Source: Tigriopus japonicus
Lineage: Eukaryota > Arthropoda > Copepoda > Harpacticoida > Harpacticidae
Reading direction: 5' to 3'
DNA length: 64,000 nucleotides
NCBI GenBank assembly: GCA_010645155.1
Contig: JAAGOF010000250.1
Coordinates: 1,036,756-1,100,755 of the forward strand
In this document: positions 34,746 to 45,948 of the stretch, in pieces
Layout: each line of letters opens with the position of its first letter
Position numbering within the stretch: position 1 is the stretch's first letter
The notes under the pieces: model-generated
Databases searched by the model: none
The model's input: the letters and a program-made list of their open reading frames with translations, nothing else
Told to the model about the DNA's origin: nothing
Position numbers and translations under genes: made by a program

Positions 34746-35789
34746 GCGATAATGCAACCAATGTGTGGTTTGTGGTGATAGAAAAAAGTTTTTTTGAAAA
34801 AAACCAGTGAAAGTTTCTTAACGATGATAAATGTTATTGAGTAGCCGAGAAAAATCATTTTCTTGCAATGCATGCCTTTCTAAGTCTGAGGCTGAAAAGG
34901 AGTGCAAAAAGCAAAGAAATTGCTTTATATATGTCAAACATATGGTCAAAAATCGGTGGTTAACGCGATCTGATAGCATTACTAAATTTTCAATTTCGCA
35001 TTTGATCACGCTTTTGTTCTGTTCACAATCATCGGAAACCAATTACCAACAACAACAACCAGTAATTCACTGACATGGGTTTTTGTCTTGGTAAAGTGGT
35101 TACCGATTGTAGTAACATAGTGTAACTCACTCTACAACACTTTTTGTAACGGTGCTCTAAGGCAATTCGGCAAAAATGAAGAATGTACTTCAATTTATGT
35201 TATTTAATTTAATTTATGTGGTTTGTTTGATTTCTGGGCTTCATAATCATTATTGTTTCCCCATCGTTTTTGAAAAAGGTGGAATGTCGTAATGCATGCT
35301 TTTAGGACATTTTGCAGAGATGTTTCGTTAGCAAGTCAATCAGGACACGTTTACAACTTGATTGCCCGATAGCTTTTAAAAAATATATTAATATTAATAA
35401 TCACATTTATCTTTATTAACTCTGAAAGATTGCAATATCATCCACTATAATCTATCAGTGCCATTTAAAATGGGGTTTTTATCCCTTTTTCGGTGGGCTA
35501 GACGGCATTACGTGAAGCTCAACCAGGCAGGCAGGCAAATTTATTTTGAAAATGAAATAATTAACTTTGGATATGTCGCATAAGAGCGGGCAAAAAAAGG
35601 CTGCACGTGCCTTATTTTTTTAAAAAAAAAAGTTTTCTTTTGAATCCTGCTAGCATTTAAGAGTCCTGGGAGTTGCAAAATTTGAGATTGAACTTTAGTG
35701 ATAATTATCTTCATTGCGAGGGGTCTGCCCCATTGAATTGTTATGTGTACATTTTTTTTGTTTTTCGGTACAATTAGGATCATTTAGAT
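34746..35789. other. No gene seen
   Basis: Short frames only. Confidence 0.5.
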
Positions 35790-35940
35790 GGGAGCCCATT
35801 TTGGCCTTGTTGAGGATGCCATTCAACGCATCAATCCACTAGACAGAATTGGAGTTGGGTGGGGGAAAGCCTGGAATCGAACCCATGAGCCCGAGAATAA
35901 CTCAGACGCCCGTCAATTAACTGCGCCACAATCATCTCCC
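35790..35940 (-). mobile_element. tRNA-derived SINE (family 2), interrupted at its 5' end
   Basis: The reverse strand reads GGGAGATGATTGTGGCGCAG, then CATGGGTTCGATTCCAGG and an AAAATGGGCTCCCAT tail. The CACGG-ended element at 35940-37533 sits at its 5' boundary. Confidence 0.6.
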
Positions 35941-37533
35941 ACGGGTAGTTTTTAAGGTTTTTTTTATATTTCAATGGCATTCCATTTTCAGTGGTACCAC
36001 ACCATTGGCATAAACCTTGGAAAGAAGGAAATGCATAAATTAAAATCTTCCCCCATGGAAAATGAGAGAAATGGCCTTTTTAGTTATGGCATGGTTTGAA
36101 TCCATTTTCCTCCTTATCCAATCATGAGAAGGATGTCTCCTTTGTAACACATTTTTGGGCCCCAATGTGTCCTTGATATGGAGCAAAGCTGAATTTCGAT
36201 TTCACATCATAGACAATTTATTGATTTAGAAGGCTTTGTTTATTACAATCAAGAAAAGTTGAGAAATACAAGCTTCAATCTGCTATGATAACAATGATGA
36301 AGAGGAGCAAAATGTCACTTGAGGATATTGCTTCAAGTGCATTAATTTGCTTAGTTGCTGTTTTGATAATTCTAATGAAAGCCTTTCTGAGTTAAAATTA
36401 CAAAAACTAAACAACTATAAAGTAAGGCAGTTTATTTATCATCAGAAATGGATTCACAATGGCAAACAATACAAGGCAAAAAAAGGAGATAGGACAGTCA
36501 TGGTGGTCAAGAAACAAGACTTGGAATGGAAAATGTTGAGCAATGAACTCGAAATCACAACTGAACAACATGACTCATATTCACATAGTTTTGTTCCAGA
36601 ACTTTTAGGATAACTTTCAGATGATTTTCATTGATGTGTTGGATACTGAGTGCACTGTGAAGATTTTTTATGCATGGAAATTGTTTGTACACATGGCACA
36701 CTAGATGAGTTTGATGCTTGTGCTCTCTTTGATGTATAAGTGACATTTTGCTCACAGGCCTGTGATTTTGTCACTTTTAAGGCACACAATCAGCAAAAAA
36801 ATTATCAATGATCACATTGTTTAGGCTTCAATAACTTGGATTCTTCAAAATCCTTTGTTCTATGTTCTTCACTCGGTCTTTAATGCACTTTACCTCATGT
36901 AAATTTTTGTTGGCATGAAATACTTTGCCTAAAGTGGAAGGCCAACACAATATTGTTCATTTGGAGATTGCAATCTTAACATGGAGGATTTCTCGCAAGA
37001 AAAAAGCGATTTGCAGAATGATATTCAGGATTGCACACAATGACACATGATAAGCACATGATCAACGAGGAAATGACCAATCTACCACAATAACATCATC
37101 TCAGATGTACCAAACTGATCCAAATTAATCACCAATAGATACAGGATGTAAATGTCACTTTCACAAACTAAACAAACATGCTGTGCCTTGAATATCCTTG
37201 TCCCTTCTTGTGTTGAGGTAGTGATACTCATACATCAAATTAAACTCAAGTCAAGAAATTGGCCAAGGATCAGTTAATTACAAACATCAGTACAGTTACA
37301 CTGAAAGGTAATAATGTATGGCCCTACATTCAGGAGATGCCCTTCTCATGATTTTAATCAAGGGGAAAAAGATTCAAAACACGTCATAACTAAAATGACA
37401 ATTTCTGTAATATTCCATGGGGGAAGATTTTAATTTTTGCATTTTTTTCTTCCGAAGACTTAAACCAATGGCGTGGTACCACTGAAAGTGGAATGCCATT
37501 GAAATTATTTTTTTTTTGAAATAACTACCCGTG
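35940..37533. mobile_element. CACGG-ended DNA transposon, non-autonomous, 1.6 kb
   Basis: Terminal inverted repeats of about 125 bp start CACGGGTAGTT and include TTTCAATGGCATTCCA, CAGTGGTACCAC. Flanks are CTCC on both sides, suggesting a 4-bp target duplication. It lies at the 5' end of a SINE. Inside are an 88-codon plus frame (36347) and a minus stretch with a degenerate C2H2-like pattern (36755-36555); neither is a recognisable transposase. CAC ends and 4-bp duplications are reported for Chapaev-type elements; that assignment is tentative. Confidence 0.6.
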
Positions 37534-38194
37534 CTCCCCTAATTAAAGGTTACGGAAAAGATAAACCCAGAGTGAGTTGACACGGTTGACACTTCCATGG
37601 AGAAAAAACGCATTATTGAAGATGTCATTCATGGTACGCTTTTTTGCTCCAATGAATTTCGTTAGCTTCCTTTTTGTTGGGCAAGGGTTTTTCTGACCGA
37701 TTTTGAAACAAACATTAACATAAAATAACATTTCTCTTCTTAATTTTAAGATTTGTCTTCTTTGCAACAAAACTATGCCGACGAAGAGCAAAAGAGATGG
37801 ATTTCAATTGTATTGAGTGTTTTGAGCTAATTCCTGTCTCAAGTGGAAAGTAAGGCATTCATCTCGAATGATTGCAAGTCATTCAGTAGAGTGGATCATC
37901 GAGACGAAACGGAAACCATTCTTTGATGGCACGAGCAGTAAGTATTCTTTGACTTTGCTCTACAAGGGTCCATTTTTGCACGTCATGTAATTGGTTGGGT
38001 TGGGTGTTGGCTGGCGATTACTTGATCTTTATTACAAATCAAACATGGTCATCGCCCTCACACTGAGGTGACTGGCAAACAGCATCCAATTTTGGTGGTG
38101 TTTTTCCATCATAGGGAAATTAGAACCCAGGAATAACATTTCACACAATTGAAATAAATGGTAACAGTTTATTTCAATTTTTTGGTTGGTTGTG
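37534..38194. other. No gene seen
   Basis: Short frames only. Confidence 0.5.
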
Positions 38195-38290
38195 TTTTTT
38201 TTAATACTACAAGGAATGAGTTTCCCTGGAAACAAATAAATAATAAATGTATTTTAAATGGTTTGGTGTTCATATCCAGAAAATGTAATT
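38195..38290 (-). mobile_element. LINE 3' terminus fragment
   Basis: Minus-strand CCAGGGAAACTCATTCCTTG, TAGTATTAAAAAAA matches the LINE family end; little else of the element is present. Confidence 0.45.
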
Positions 38291-39392
38291 GCAAAAATGT
38301 TAGCTATTAGACCGTGGATTTTGAACCCATACTTATTGTACTTTCTAACCATAATTGTACGGATGCGATAGGGATTAAGTTTTGCTAATGTCTTGCTAAT
38401 TGATGCATAGTTCTATTTTGCATTTTCTTTAGGTGCAATGAATTACGTTTGGAAAAAAACGAGTCTGGATAATTTACACTTTGAAGAGTAATTAATCTAT
38501 TTTCTAGTTTGAAGTAAAAAATTGTCCTAAAAATTCTATATTTCGCGGGCACCTCAAGTACTTTTCCTCATTTCTACCCTGAATATTGCAAGGCCAAAGC
38601 AAACCAAAACCTAACTCTCTCGCATCCTCAATAAAAATATTTGTCGAAAGACGCTTATTTCTTGAACCTGAATGATTAAAAGTCGGCTGATGCTGATCAT
38701 TTTTTTTTCTAACTTGATACCACGACAACTTAACCAAAAAAGAATTCCTCTTCATATCGTGTCCTTCTTCTTCCAGTAGTAGAAGTTCTAGCTCCATAGG
38801 CGGTCTCAATGAGTGCAAAAGGTAACAGTACGTATGGGCTGAATGAATATGGGTAGGTTTGGCGGTGAAACACGGCGAACCATTGAGTACATGTACATGA
38901 GATGCGAACCTATTAAGGGAGTCCCGTTTTCTTCTCAATGGCTGGTTGAATGAATGATTGGCATTTAAATGATTCATTGCTTTTAAGAAGGGAAAAAGAA
39001 ATAGGTTTTAAGATTGTGCATGCTTGGGTCAGAGTTTGAAATCTGGCCCGGCCATCAAATACAATGATTACTAATTTTACATCATTTAGGTTTTCGATGA
39101 GTTAGGTCAAGACTGAGATCAGACTGTGTCTTTGCCTGGTGAGCTAGATTAGCGTCTTAAATTTTCCTGCAGAAAGGTTGGTAAAGAAAATAAAGCAGTT
39201 ATCAAAAAATCATTTTTAAGTACCAATCACTAATCATCAATTATTACTTTGGTGATCGTCACATTGGTAGTGTTGAATGTAAGGGAAACTTAGCATGTAC
39301 AGAGGTGAAGAATCTTCCCCTTCGCCAACGTTCATCTGCGGACAATACCAGAAAACCACGCCAAGAAATCTTCATTGAGATTCACTCGAGAC

Positions 39393-39399
39393 TATTTAA
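39393..39399 (+). promoter_or_regulatory. Gene F TATA-like box
   Basis: TATTTAA in ACTATTTAAGG, 103 bp before the ATG, within about 200 bp of sequence conserved with the gene E promoter. Confidence 0.6.
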
Positions 39400-39501
39400 G
39401 GGGAAATCTCTCCACCGACATCTTCAGTTGACTCGAATCATCGAACACTTCCAAATCTTCAAATTGTACACCATTTAGAACAAGAGCAATCATCTTCAAA
39501 A

Positions 39502-40016
39502 ATGAAATTGGTAAGAATAAACCAAAATAACATAAGTTTTTGAGGTGTTTTAATAGGAACATATATCTTTAGATTTTGATCCTTGCTGCTTTGTTGGGCC
39601 TGAGCTTGGCTGATCCTCAAAAGAGCCAAGAAAGTACTTTCCAAATTGAGAAAGTTCCAAAAGAGAGCCACGAAGATACTCTCCAAATTGAAGAAGTTCC
39701 GGACTATGCGCCTCTATCCCAGACCAAGATCATTGAGCTCTACGAATTTTTGAAGGCCGAACTTGAAGGCGATGACGTTGTTTTTGAGGAACCCAACATC
39801 GAGATTGTCGATCAAGCCCTTCGAAACAAGAGAAGTGCAGAGCCTAATCCCTTCTTTTTACGACATCTGTTTGGTCGACGTCATTATGGCTATGGAGGAC
39901 ATCGACGACACTATGGACATGGAGGCTACGGACATGGAGGATACGGTCATCGACACTATCACGGTCATGGCTACAACCGAGGATACAACAAATATGGAAG
40001 ACATTATTATCACTGA
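39502..40016 (+). CDS. Gene F: long His/Gly/Tyr-rich secreted peptide precursor (150 aa)
   Basis: Exon 1 is 39502-39510 (MKL), exon 2 is 39573-40016, intron 62 bp (GTAAGA...TTTAG). It is almost identical to gene E; I see three amino-acid differences (MKL for MNL, Lys for Gln in the pro-region, Lys for Asn near the C-terminus). It shares the 14-codon internal duplication (39624-39707), the R-N-K-R site at 39822-39833, SA-EP-NP at 39834-39851, and FFLRHLF-G-RR. The last 44 residues (39882-40013) hold 11 His. AATAAA is at 40066-40071. The very low divergence from E in both coding and promoter sequence points to recent inverted duplication or ongoing conversion. Confidence 0.88.
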
Positions 40017-40075
40017 AGAGTGATGATGTTCAAATTGGATTTATTGAACATGTTTTAGAAACGATAATAAATTCC

Positions 40076-41077
40076 TACACTGAAAAGCTTCATTAGAGTA
40101 TTTTTGTTTAGATTCATGTGATCACTCAAAGGCCACAATGTAGTAACTAAGGAGTTTGGAAGGACCGAAGTTGAAAAAATAACATAAAACATGTAACATG
40201 TCTTGATATTGGAATATTGACAGTGAAGGAGATGAGATTTTTTTTGTACTCCATATTCAACAACGCTCGTGAAAAGAGACGGCGCCGCTGCCATGCACTA
40301 AGTGTTCTAACACTTGAGAGTTTAAAAGACTAAATCTTTGAAATGACCAACCGATGTAAGCGTGTCTCAATCGTCACAATAGCACAAGAACAGCGTGTCG
40401 CGTTGGAGACGGATAGGTAGTGTGTGCGAATCCAGATGAAAGAGATAGTGCTTTTTTCCACTAATTTGTTTTGGCTTATATTTGTCTTGGCATTATGCAA
40501 GAAGCACTGGAATCATGGAGTGGGAGGTTAGCAATGAGAATAAGGATTTCCAGTAAGAACAATTCAATTGCGTTCTTCTGCAAATGAGACCTTGCATATG
40601 TTGACAAGAATACGTAATTCAATTTTCAGCTCAATCGAATGGCGGAGACAAAAGTTATGCTCACTCAAAGTTCAGTGCAAATCCTATCGAGAATGAATGA
40701 ACTCGCGCTTTAGTGGTAATCGTTTTACCCCAAAAGGGCGAGTTCATTCATTCTATGCTCTTGTCAGTTCATAAGGTATTTTTTTAGGACTCAGCTTTAT
40801 TTCATTTGATATTCATTTATAATGTACATAAGATTAGCTAAATGTCCCTTTAAAGATCGTCCAATACTCCGATGAGTGTGTCATTAGGACCCCTTTTAGC
40901 TGTTTTTTTTTGGTGGGGGTGGAGGTTTTTTTTGTTTCTTCGAGCTCTGCAAGCTGTTTGCTCGCATGTAATATAATAATAAGAAAGAGTGGATAGAGAA
41001 AGAAGAGAAAGAAAAGGAAGATCTTTTTTGAAGCAATCTCGTTAGTTTTGTCCTTAGTTATTGGATAGTTTAACGTT
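40076..41077. other. No gene seen apart from the 40.69 kb hairpin
   Basis: 3' flank of gene F, then anonymous DNA and the LINE tail. Confidence 0.5.
40690..40754. repeat. Perfect 17-bp stem hairpin
   Basis: AGAATGAATGAACTCGC (40690-40706) and GCGAGTTCATTCATTCT (40738-40754) are exact complements around a 31-base loop. Confidence 0.75.
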
Positions 41078-41109
41078 ATTACTACTATTATTAGTATCAT
41101 TATCATTAT
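41078..41109 (-). repeat. Trinucleotide-rich 3' tail of the LINE
   Basis: Right after the RT frame, the minus strand reads ATAATGATAATGATAC and then ATAATAGTAGTAATAA. A TAA/TGA-rich tail is what some non-LTR elements have in place of poly(A). Confidence 0.5.
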
Positions 41110-42225
41110 TTATTTACCACATGGATGACACTTTTTCTTCCTGCATTTTTTGACATATTGGTATATGAATTTAGATTTTTCTGAATTTTTGAAGGCCCTT
41201 ACGGAAATGGTTAAGTTTTTAATTTTACATTTGTTTCATAAGATTGGAATTGCGAATTTGGGAAATGAGTCCATTAATCTAGATTCCGGTTTTCTTGTTT
41301 CGATGTAATTGATTTGCCTCGCCTTTTTGGGGTAGTGCTTAAAGTTTTCTTCAAGAACCTCTGTTGGCCCGATTCCTTCAATCATCTAACGTACAGTCAC
41401 CATGCATTTCAAATGATATAGATTCTCAACTGCAAGTTTACCGTTAGATTTCATGATTGGACTTGAGTGACTGCTAAATTTTCCACCATGAGCTTCCCTT
41501 AAACCCCATTTTTGCAGTTTGCTAATCTGACCAATTGCCCGTGCATTTCCATAAATAGCGAGTCCATGTTTGATGTGAGGCATCAGTAAACTCTTCACGA
41601 TCTGCAATTTAACATTGGTTGGTAAAACGTGTTTCACTTGTGTTATCGTGTTTACTATTTTCCTCAATTTACCACAAACATATTTAACATGATCATCCCA
41701 TGTGAATCGATCGTCTAACATGATGCCCAGAAATTTGACACTTTTTAATTTGAAGTCTCTACCGACTTGTAAAATTAGTTCATTGTTTATTCTTACTACA
41801 ATTGAATTTTTATTTGGAGGGTCACCCCTGTTATTTCTTAATTTAGTCAAAATAAATTGTGTTTTTTTGGGATGAACACAAAGTTTGTTATCTATAAACC
41901 ATTGTGTTACCAACGCTAATTCAGAGTTGACTTCTGTTTCAAGTTGCTTTAAATTGTTACCATGATGCTGTAACGTAGTGCCATCAGCAAATAAATTAAA
42001 CATGAGTTTAGAAACACCTGGTAAATCATATACGTAAATAAGAAACAATAGTGGTCCCAAATAGAGCCTAGCGGCACGCCACATAGTATATTTTCCGTTA
42101 CGGAAAGTGGAACCCCCTGGTATAAGCAGTACTTTCTTTTGGTTCTGGATTCTTACCCTCCCCTGGGAGAATGTAGCATTTTCTACCGGGAAAATATTAG
42201 TGACAACAAGCTTTACGGGGCCCAT
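41110..42225 (-). pseudogene. Decayed non-LTR retrotransposon reverse transcriptase
   Basis: The long frame (42225-41386) holds the RT palm and thumb: LGPLLFLIYVYDLP, then FADGTTL where active enzymes have F/YADD, so a catalytic Asp is lost. KLCVHPKKTQ and KFLGIMLDDRFTWDDHV follow. GVPLGSI, which should precede LGPLL, is in another frame, so there is a frameshift near 42060. After the TAG at 41388-41386 the same frame continues with RT C-terminal sequence (DSFPKFAIPIL, then TGA at 41238-41236, probably from Trp) to a stop at 41112-41110. The 5' part is missing. A jockey/I/CR1-type LINE is likely. Confidence 0.8.
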
Positions 42226-42247
42226 GTGGGAACAGGGGGTTTTGGGT

Positions 42248-42379
42248 GGGGAGAAGTAAGCGGGAGAAGTAAGTGGGAGAAGAAAGTGGGAGAAGAAAGT
42301 GGGAGAAGTAAGTAGTAGAAGTAAGTGGGAGAAGTAAGCGGGAGAAGGAAGGGCGAGAAGGAAGCGGGAGAAGTGAGCA
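42248..42379. repeat. 13-bp minisatellite
   Basis: About ten units of GGGAGAAGTAAGC/T with small changes, between the RT pseudogene and the hAT-like element at 42387. Confidence 0.75.
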
Positions 42380-42386
42380 TGATAAG

Positions 42387-44063
42387 TAGGGACAGGAACT
42401 TGAAACGAAAAAAAAACTATTCGTCTTCTGAGCCTTTATTCGTCGCGAATTTTTTTTCGTCTTATTTGCATATTATTCGTCTTTTTCAAGCTCTTTACGC
42501 GTTGTTTTCTAATTTCCACGCAAAAAATAACTTCGAAGAAAGTTCAACGTCAAAGCTTCAGCCAAGGAAATAAATTGATTGATCGTCAATTCCGGTTTTG
42601 CACCAGCAAAAAAAATCCACACTTAAAAATCAACTTGGACTCGAAGCATTGCCCGCCAGACACGGAAAAGAAAGATTACTGTTGGGTTTAAAAAGCTTTC
42701 TGGCCATGAGAACAATTGATGTATCTGTAATTCTCACTTTATGTATAACTCTACTGTATACTCTCCTTAAACGAGGCATTTTCTAACTTTTGTTTTTACT
42801 TGACATATGTACCACTGAATAATTCTTGCCCATTAGGTTATTCCTGTTTTAAATTTTCTAGATTTTGCCGTTTTTGCACAAGTAGACAATTTTTTCCGTC
42901 AATAAGGAGATACATTTTGTCTGTTCAGTAAAAGCTGTTTAAACGTCTTTTTCGGTCTGTACAGGCACTCAATTTGTCTCCTTTTTTATCAGTTATGAGT
43001 AGGGCTAGGGAAATTTTTTTTTACATAAAAAATATTGTTTTACATTTTTTGCCAATTTTACGTGAATATAACATTTTAATTTTATTTGACATTTTTTTGG
43101 AAAATTTCAACATTTTCTTAACATTTTTTGTACTTTTTGCTCAAAAATGTCATCCCAAAACCGGTTCTGAGGGACCAATTAATCAAAGGAAGGCTTGATT
43201 GAAATTTCCCGCCAAAATTTCCCTTTAAAATTGTCATTGTTCAGCTTCACATTTTACGATGCCAATCAATTAAAATCTTAAAATCTTTGGAGAGGGGAAA
43301 AAGTGCCCTTAAAGTTTCTTTTTGTTATTGTGAAAAAGTTCACATCAGAAACTTTGTGACCCTTGTTTCCGTGATTATTTTACGTGGGCTAAATAGCTAT
43401 GTGTAGAGTAAATTATGTTTTAAGTTGGCACTGTTGCCATTATTTACTCAGACTTGAATATCTATTGCCTTTCAAAGGGTCTGATGAATGAGCTATCTGA
43501 CTTATTACATAAACTGTTTTGACGTCTAGCTTATAAAAACACCCCGCTATGTGAAGTGCAACCTCCCGTTTTTTAAGCTAGAGTTTTGACGGCATTATTT
43601 CCTTCAGATGTCTGGTCACACTGTCTTAAGTAGTTTTCTCAAGTCCTCCACGCATCTAGTCCCATTTCTCACACATTTCGTTGACTTTTTGCCCTAATTT
43701 TTAACATTTTTTTGCTCTTTTTGCTCTGAATTTCAACATTTTTTGCCCTTTCTGCCCTATATTTCAACATTTTTTGCCCTTTTTCCTGACATTTTGATGA
43801 CATTTTTTGGATGTTTTTCCAACATTTTTTCCCGGGCTCTATTTATGAGTAACTAGTTTCATTCGCCTTTTGGGCAAATTGATTCCATTTTTTACCTCTT
43901 TTTAGTGAGTTTTTCTTCGTTTTTTCGTCTTCTTCGAACTTTTATTCGTTTTCTTTTGTTTAATTGGGCAATCTTATTTGTCTTTTTTCGTCTAATAAGG
44001 CAATTATATTTGTCTTTTTTGGTCTAATTTGATAGTTTTATTCGTCTAAACTTCCTGTCCTTA
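42387..44063. mobile_element. hAT-like element rich in TTATTCGTC, holding a nested insertion
   Basis: Ends TAGGGACAGGAACTTGAAAC and TAAGGACAGGAAGTTTAG (complement). Both subterminal regions hold TTATTCGTC repeats, as at 490-618. No clear 8-bp duplication. The 43000-43841 element is inserted in it. Confidence 0.6.
43000..43841. mobile_element. Nested hAT-like MITE, TIR TAGGGCTAGGGAAA
   Basis: Ends TAGGGCTAGGGAAATTTT and TAGAGCCCGGGAAAAAATG (complement). Flanks GTTATGAG and TTTATGAG match at 7 of 8. ACATTTTTTGCC repeats lie within. Confidence 0.65.
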
Positions 44064-45054
44064 GTGGTATGAGTGGAAAAAGTAGAATGAGGCTAGTCGT
44101 TTAATGATCCCTCTTCAGGGATAATGGCAATATTTAGATTTTTTGGGGGGAAAATAAAGCTGATTGAATTGTCGATTCAAAATTCATTTAAGGTTGACGT
44201 GAAAAGCTACTCCATTACTTTCATTGAGTCAAGTTTTTGGCCGCAATACGATGCAAATTTTCTACTGTTTAAAATATTCTACATTGTGTGACAAAATTTG
44301 CAAAATTCTAAAGAAAACAGAGAACAAACATTGCTAAAATATTTATCTTTACACTTAATTCTACTCTTCAAAATGTTCCCAAGAACAATCCTGCAAGGCT
44401 AATCAAATTGAAAAGAGGACAGACACGGTCAGAGTTGTGTTTGAAGTCCCTGTAAAGCAGCCTTCTAATCTCAATAAAATGTCCACGATTGATGGGAGCT
44501 TTACCTACCTCTTCTTTTTTGCGCCTACTTGTGCGTTCGAATGTAGTGTACATTGAATAACATTTCTTTTAAAAATATTTCTCTCGTTTTGTTCCCACTT
44601 GCAATTCCCAATGCAACTTACAACCTTAATGAATCAAACACACACATGCACAAGTCCAATATTTTTTCCTTGTTTATCAACTAGTTGAGGCAAGCCAGGA
44701 TTGCCATCTCTACCGTGCAACCTTTGAACAGCAAATAGGCCTGTAGTGTAAAAATATTTGGACGATCAGTTGTGGGAATCCTTTCACTTGAATGCGTAAC
44801 AGAGAAAGAGATCAGCTTGTGGAGAGGAAACTCAATGAAACTTTGACTGTTTCCATGTATTTGTCCAAAATTCCTCTCCCTTTAATGTTCATGTCTGTGA
44901 TAAGCCAGTAGTTCTTGGAAGGAGGTGCTCCTCTTCTCTCCTCTTGCTTCTTCAGTTTCAATCAAGTAGAGTTAGGTCAGTTGCAAGCTCTGGACGAGCT
45001 TCTTGAGGTCAAAAGATTAAACAATGAATGAGCCCGATTAAGAAGAGAGGAGAC

Positions 45055-45215
45055 ATGGTGTTTTGAATGGCTTTTTACGTTTGGATCGAAATACCCCAAG
45101 ACATCATGGCATTTTGGAGTCACAATTCAATGAGGAACAACTTTACTTTTATTGTATTACATAAATGTAGGTCCAGGGATAAAGTTAAATACCTAAAACA
45201 TTATTACTTTATTAA
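45055..45215. mobile_element. Single arm of the 56.3 kb palindromic element family
   Basis: CATGGTGTTTTGAATGGCTTTTTACG, in pieces, then ATCATGGCATTTTGGAGTC and GTAGGTCCAGGGATAAAGTT, parallels the left arm of 56318-57479. The other arm is missing. Confidence 0.5.
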
Positions 45216-45849
45216 TTACATTATTAACATATAACTTTTATTGAAAACATTTAAAAAAAGGTGGGATTCTGCCTTAATTTCAATTCATTACTCTTAATGC
45301 TATGTTGCTATTGAAACATTACTCCTCGCAACATTATGAACTTTTCTACGCTGGTCAAAGGATTCACTGTAATGTGAGTCTGCAGTATTGTAGAATATAT
45401 TTCTATTTATTATTTAAAGAAAAACGGCTAGCGCATCTCAGTTTAATCCCAATTTGCGGCTTAAAATTATACAGGTAAAGGCTCCTTTTTTTGCTTCAAC
45501 CATGTACTCTTTAACTTTTCATTGCCATATTTCAAGTCAAAGCATGAAGATTTTTACCTTCTTTTCTAAATGGGAGGCTATTACTTTATGGTTTTGATCA
45601 CTATTTTTTACTTTGATCAAGTTTAAATCAAATTTTTGGCCGAAAAATTCAAAATGCAGGCCCTTGTAATGAGTCATCTTTCTGCTGTCTTTTGGTATTG
45701 TTTGTTAAAGAGTCAGCACATCAATGATAAAGGATGTTCCATGAAGGAATATTCCCACTACTTGCTACTTTTTGGTTGCCAATAGCATATATTGGTTTGG
45801 TGGTTGTTTGCATTGAACGGGCAGATCAATGCTAACTTTTTACACCAAA

Positions 45850-45948
45850 TAGTTGAGTTTGGAGGGTAACAGTCAACCAGGATCAAACCCCATCCATCTG
45901 AACAACAAACCGACGTAGTTCACGCTACACTATGCCTCACCTACCCTG
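45850..45948 (-). mobile_element. Degenerate tRNA-derived SINE head
   Basis: The reverse strand reads GTGAGGCATAGTGTAGCGTG, then GGGGTTTGATCCTGGTT, placed like A- and B-boxes. The sequence is eroded. Confidence 0.4.

Larger units (their letters stand above)
32130..40075. repeat. Inverted segmental duplication carrying genes E and F
   Basis: Arm 1 (about 32130-33300) and arm 2 (about 38700-40075, complement) share the 3' flank, gene, promoter and a further stretch (TTCGCCATGTTTCACCGCC at 33152-33170 against GGCGGTGAAACACGGCGAA at about 38861-38879). Identity is near complete in the gene and falls outward. The spacer holds transposable elements. Confidence 0.75.

Noticed and set aside
38504..38977. 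157-codon minus frame
   Set aside because: It lies in the outer part of the E/F inverted duplication; the mirrored region at 33.1-33.3 kb does not keep the frame, so it is unlikely to be coding.
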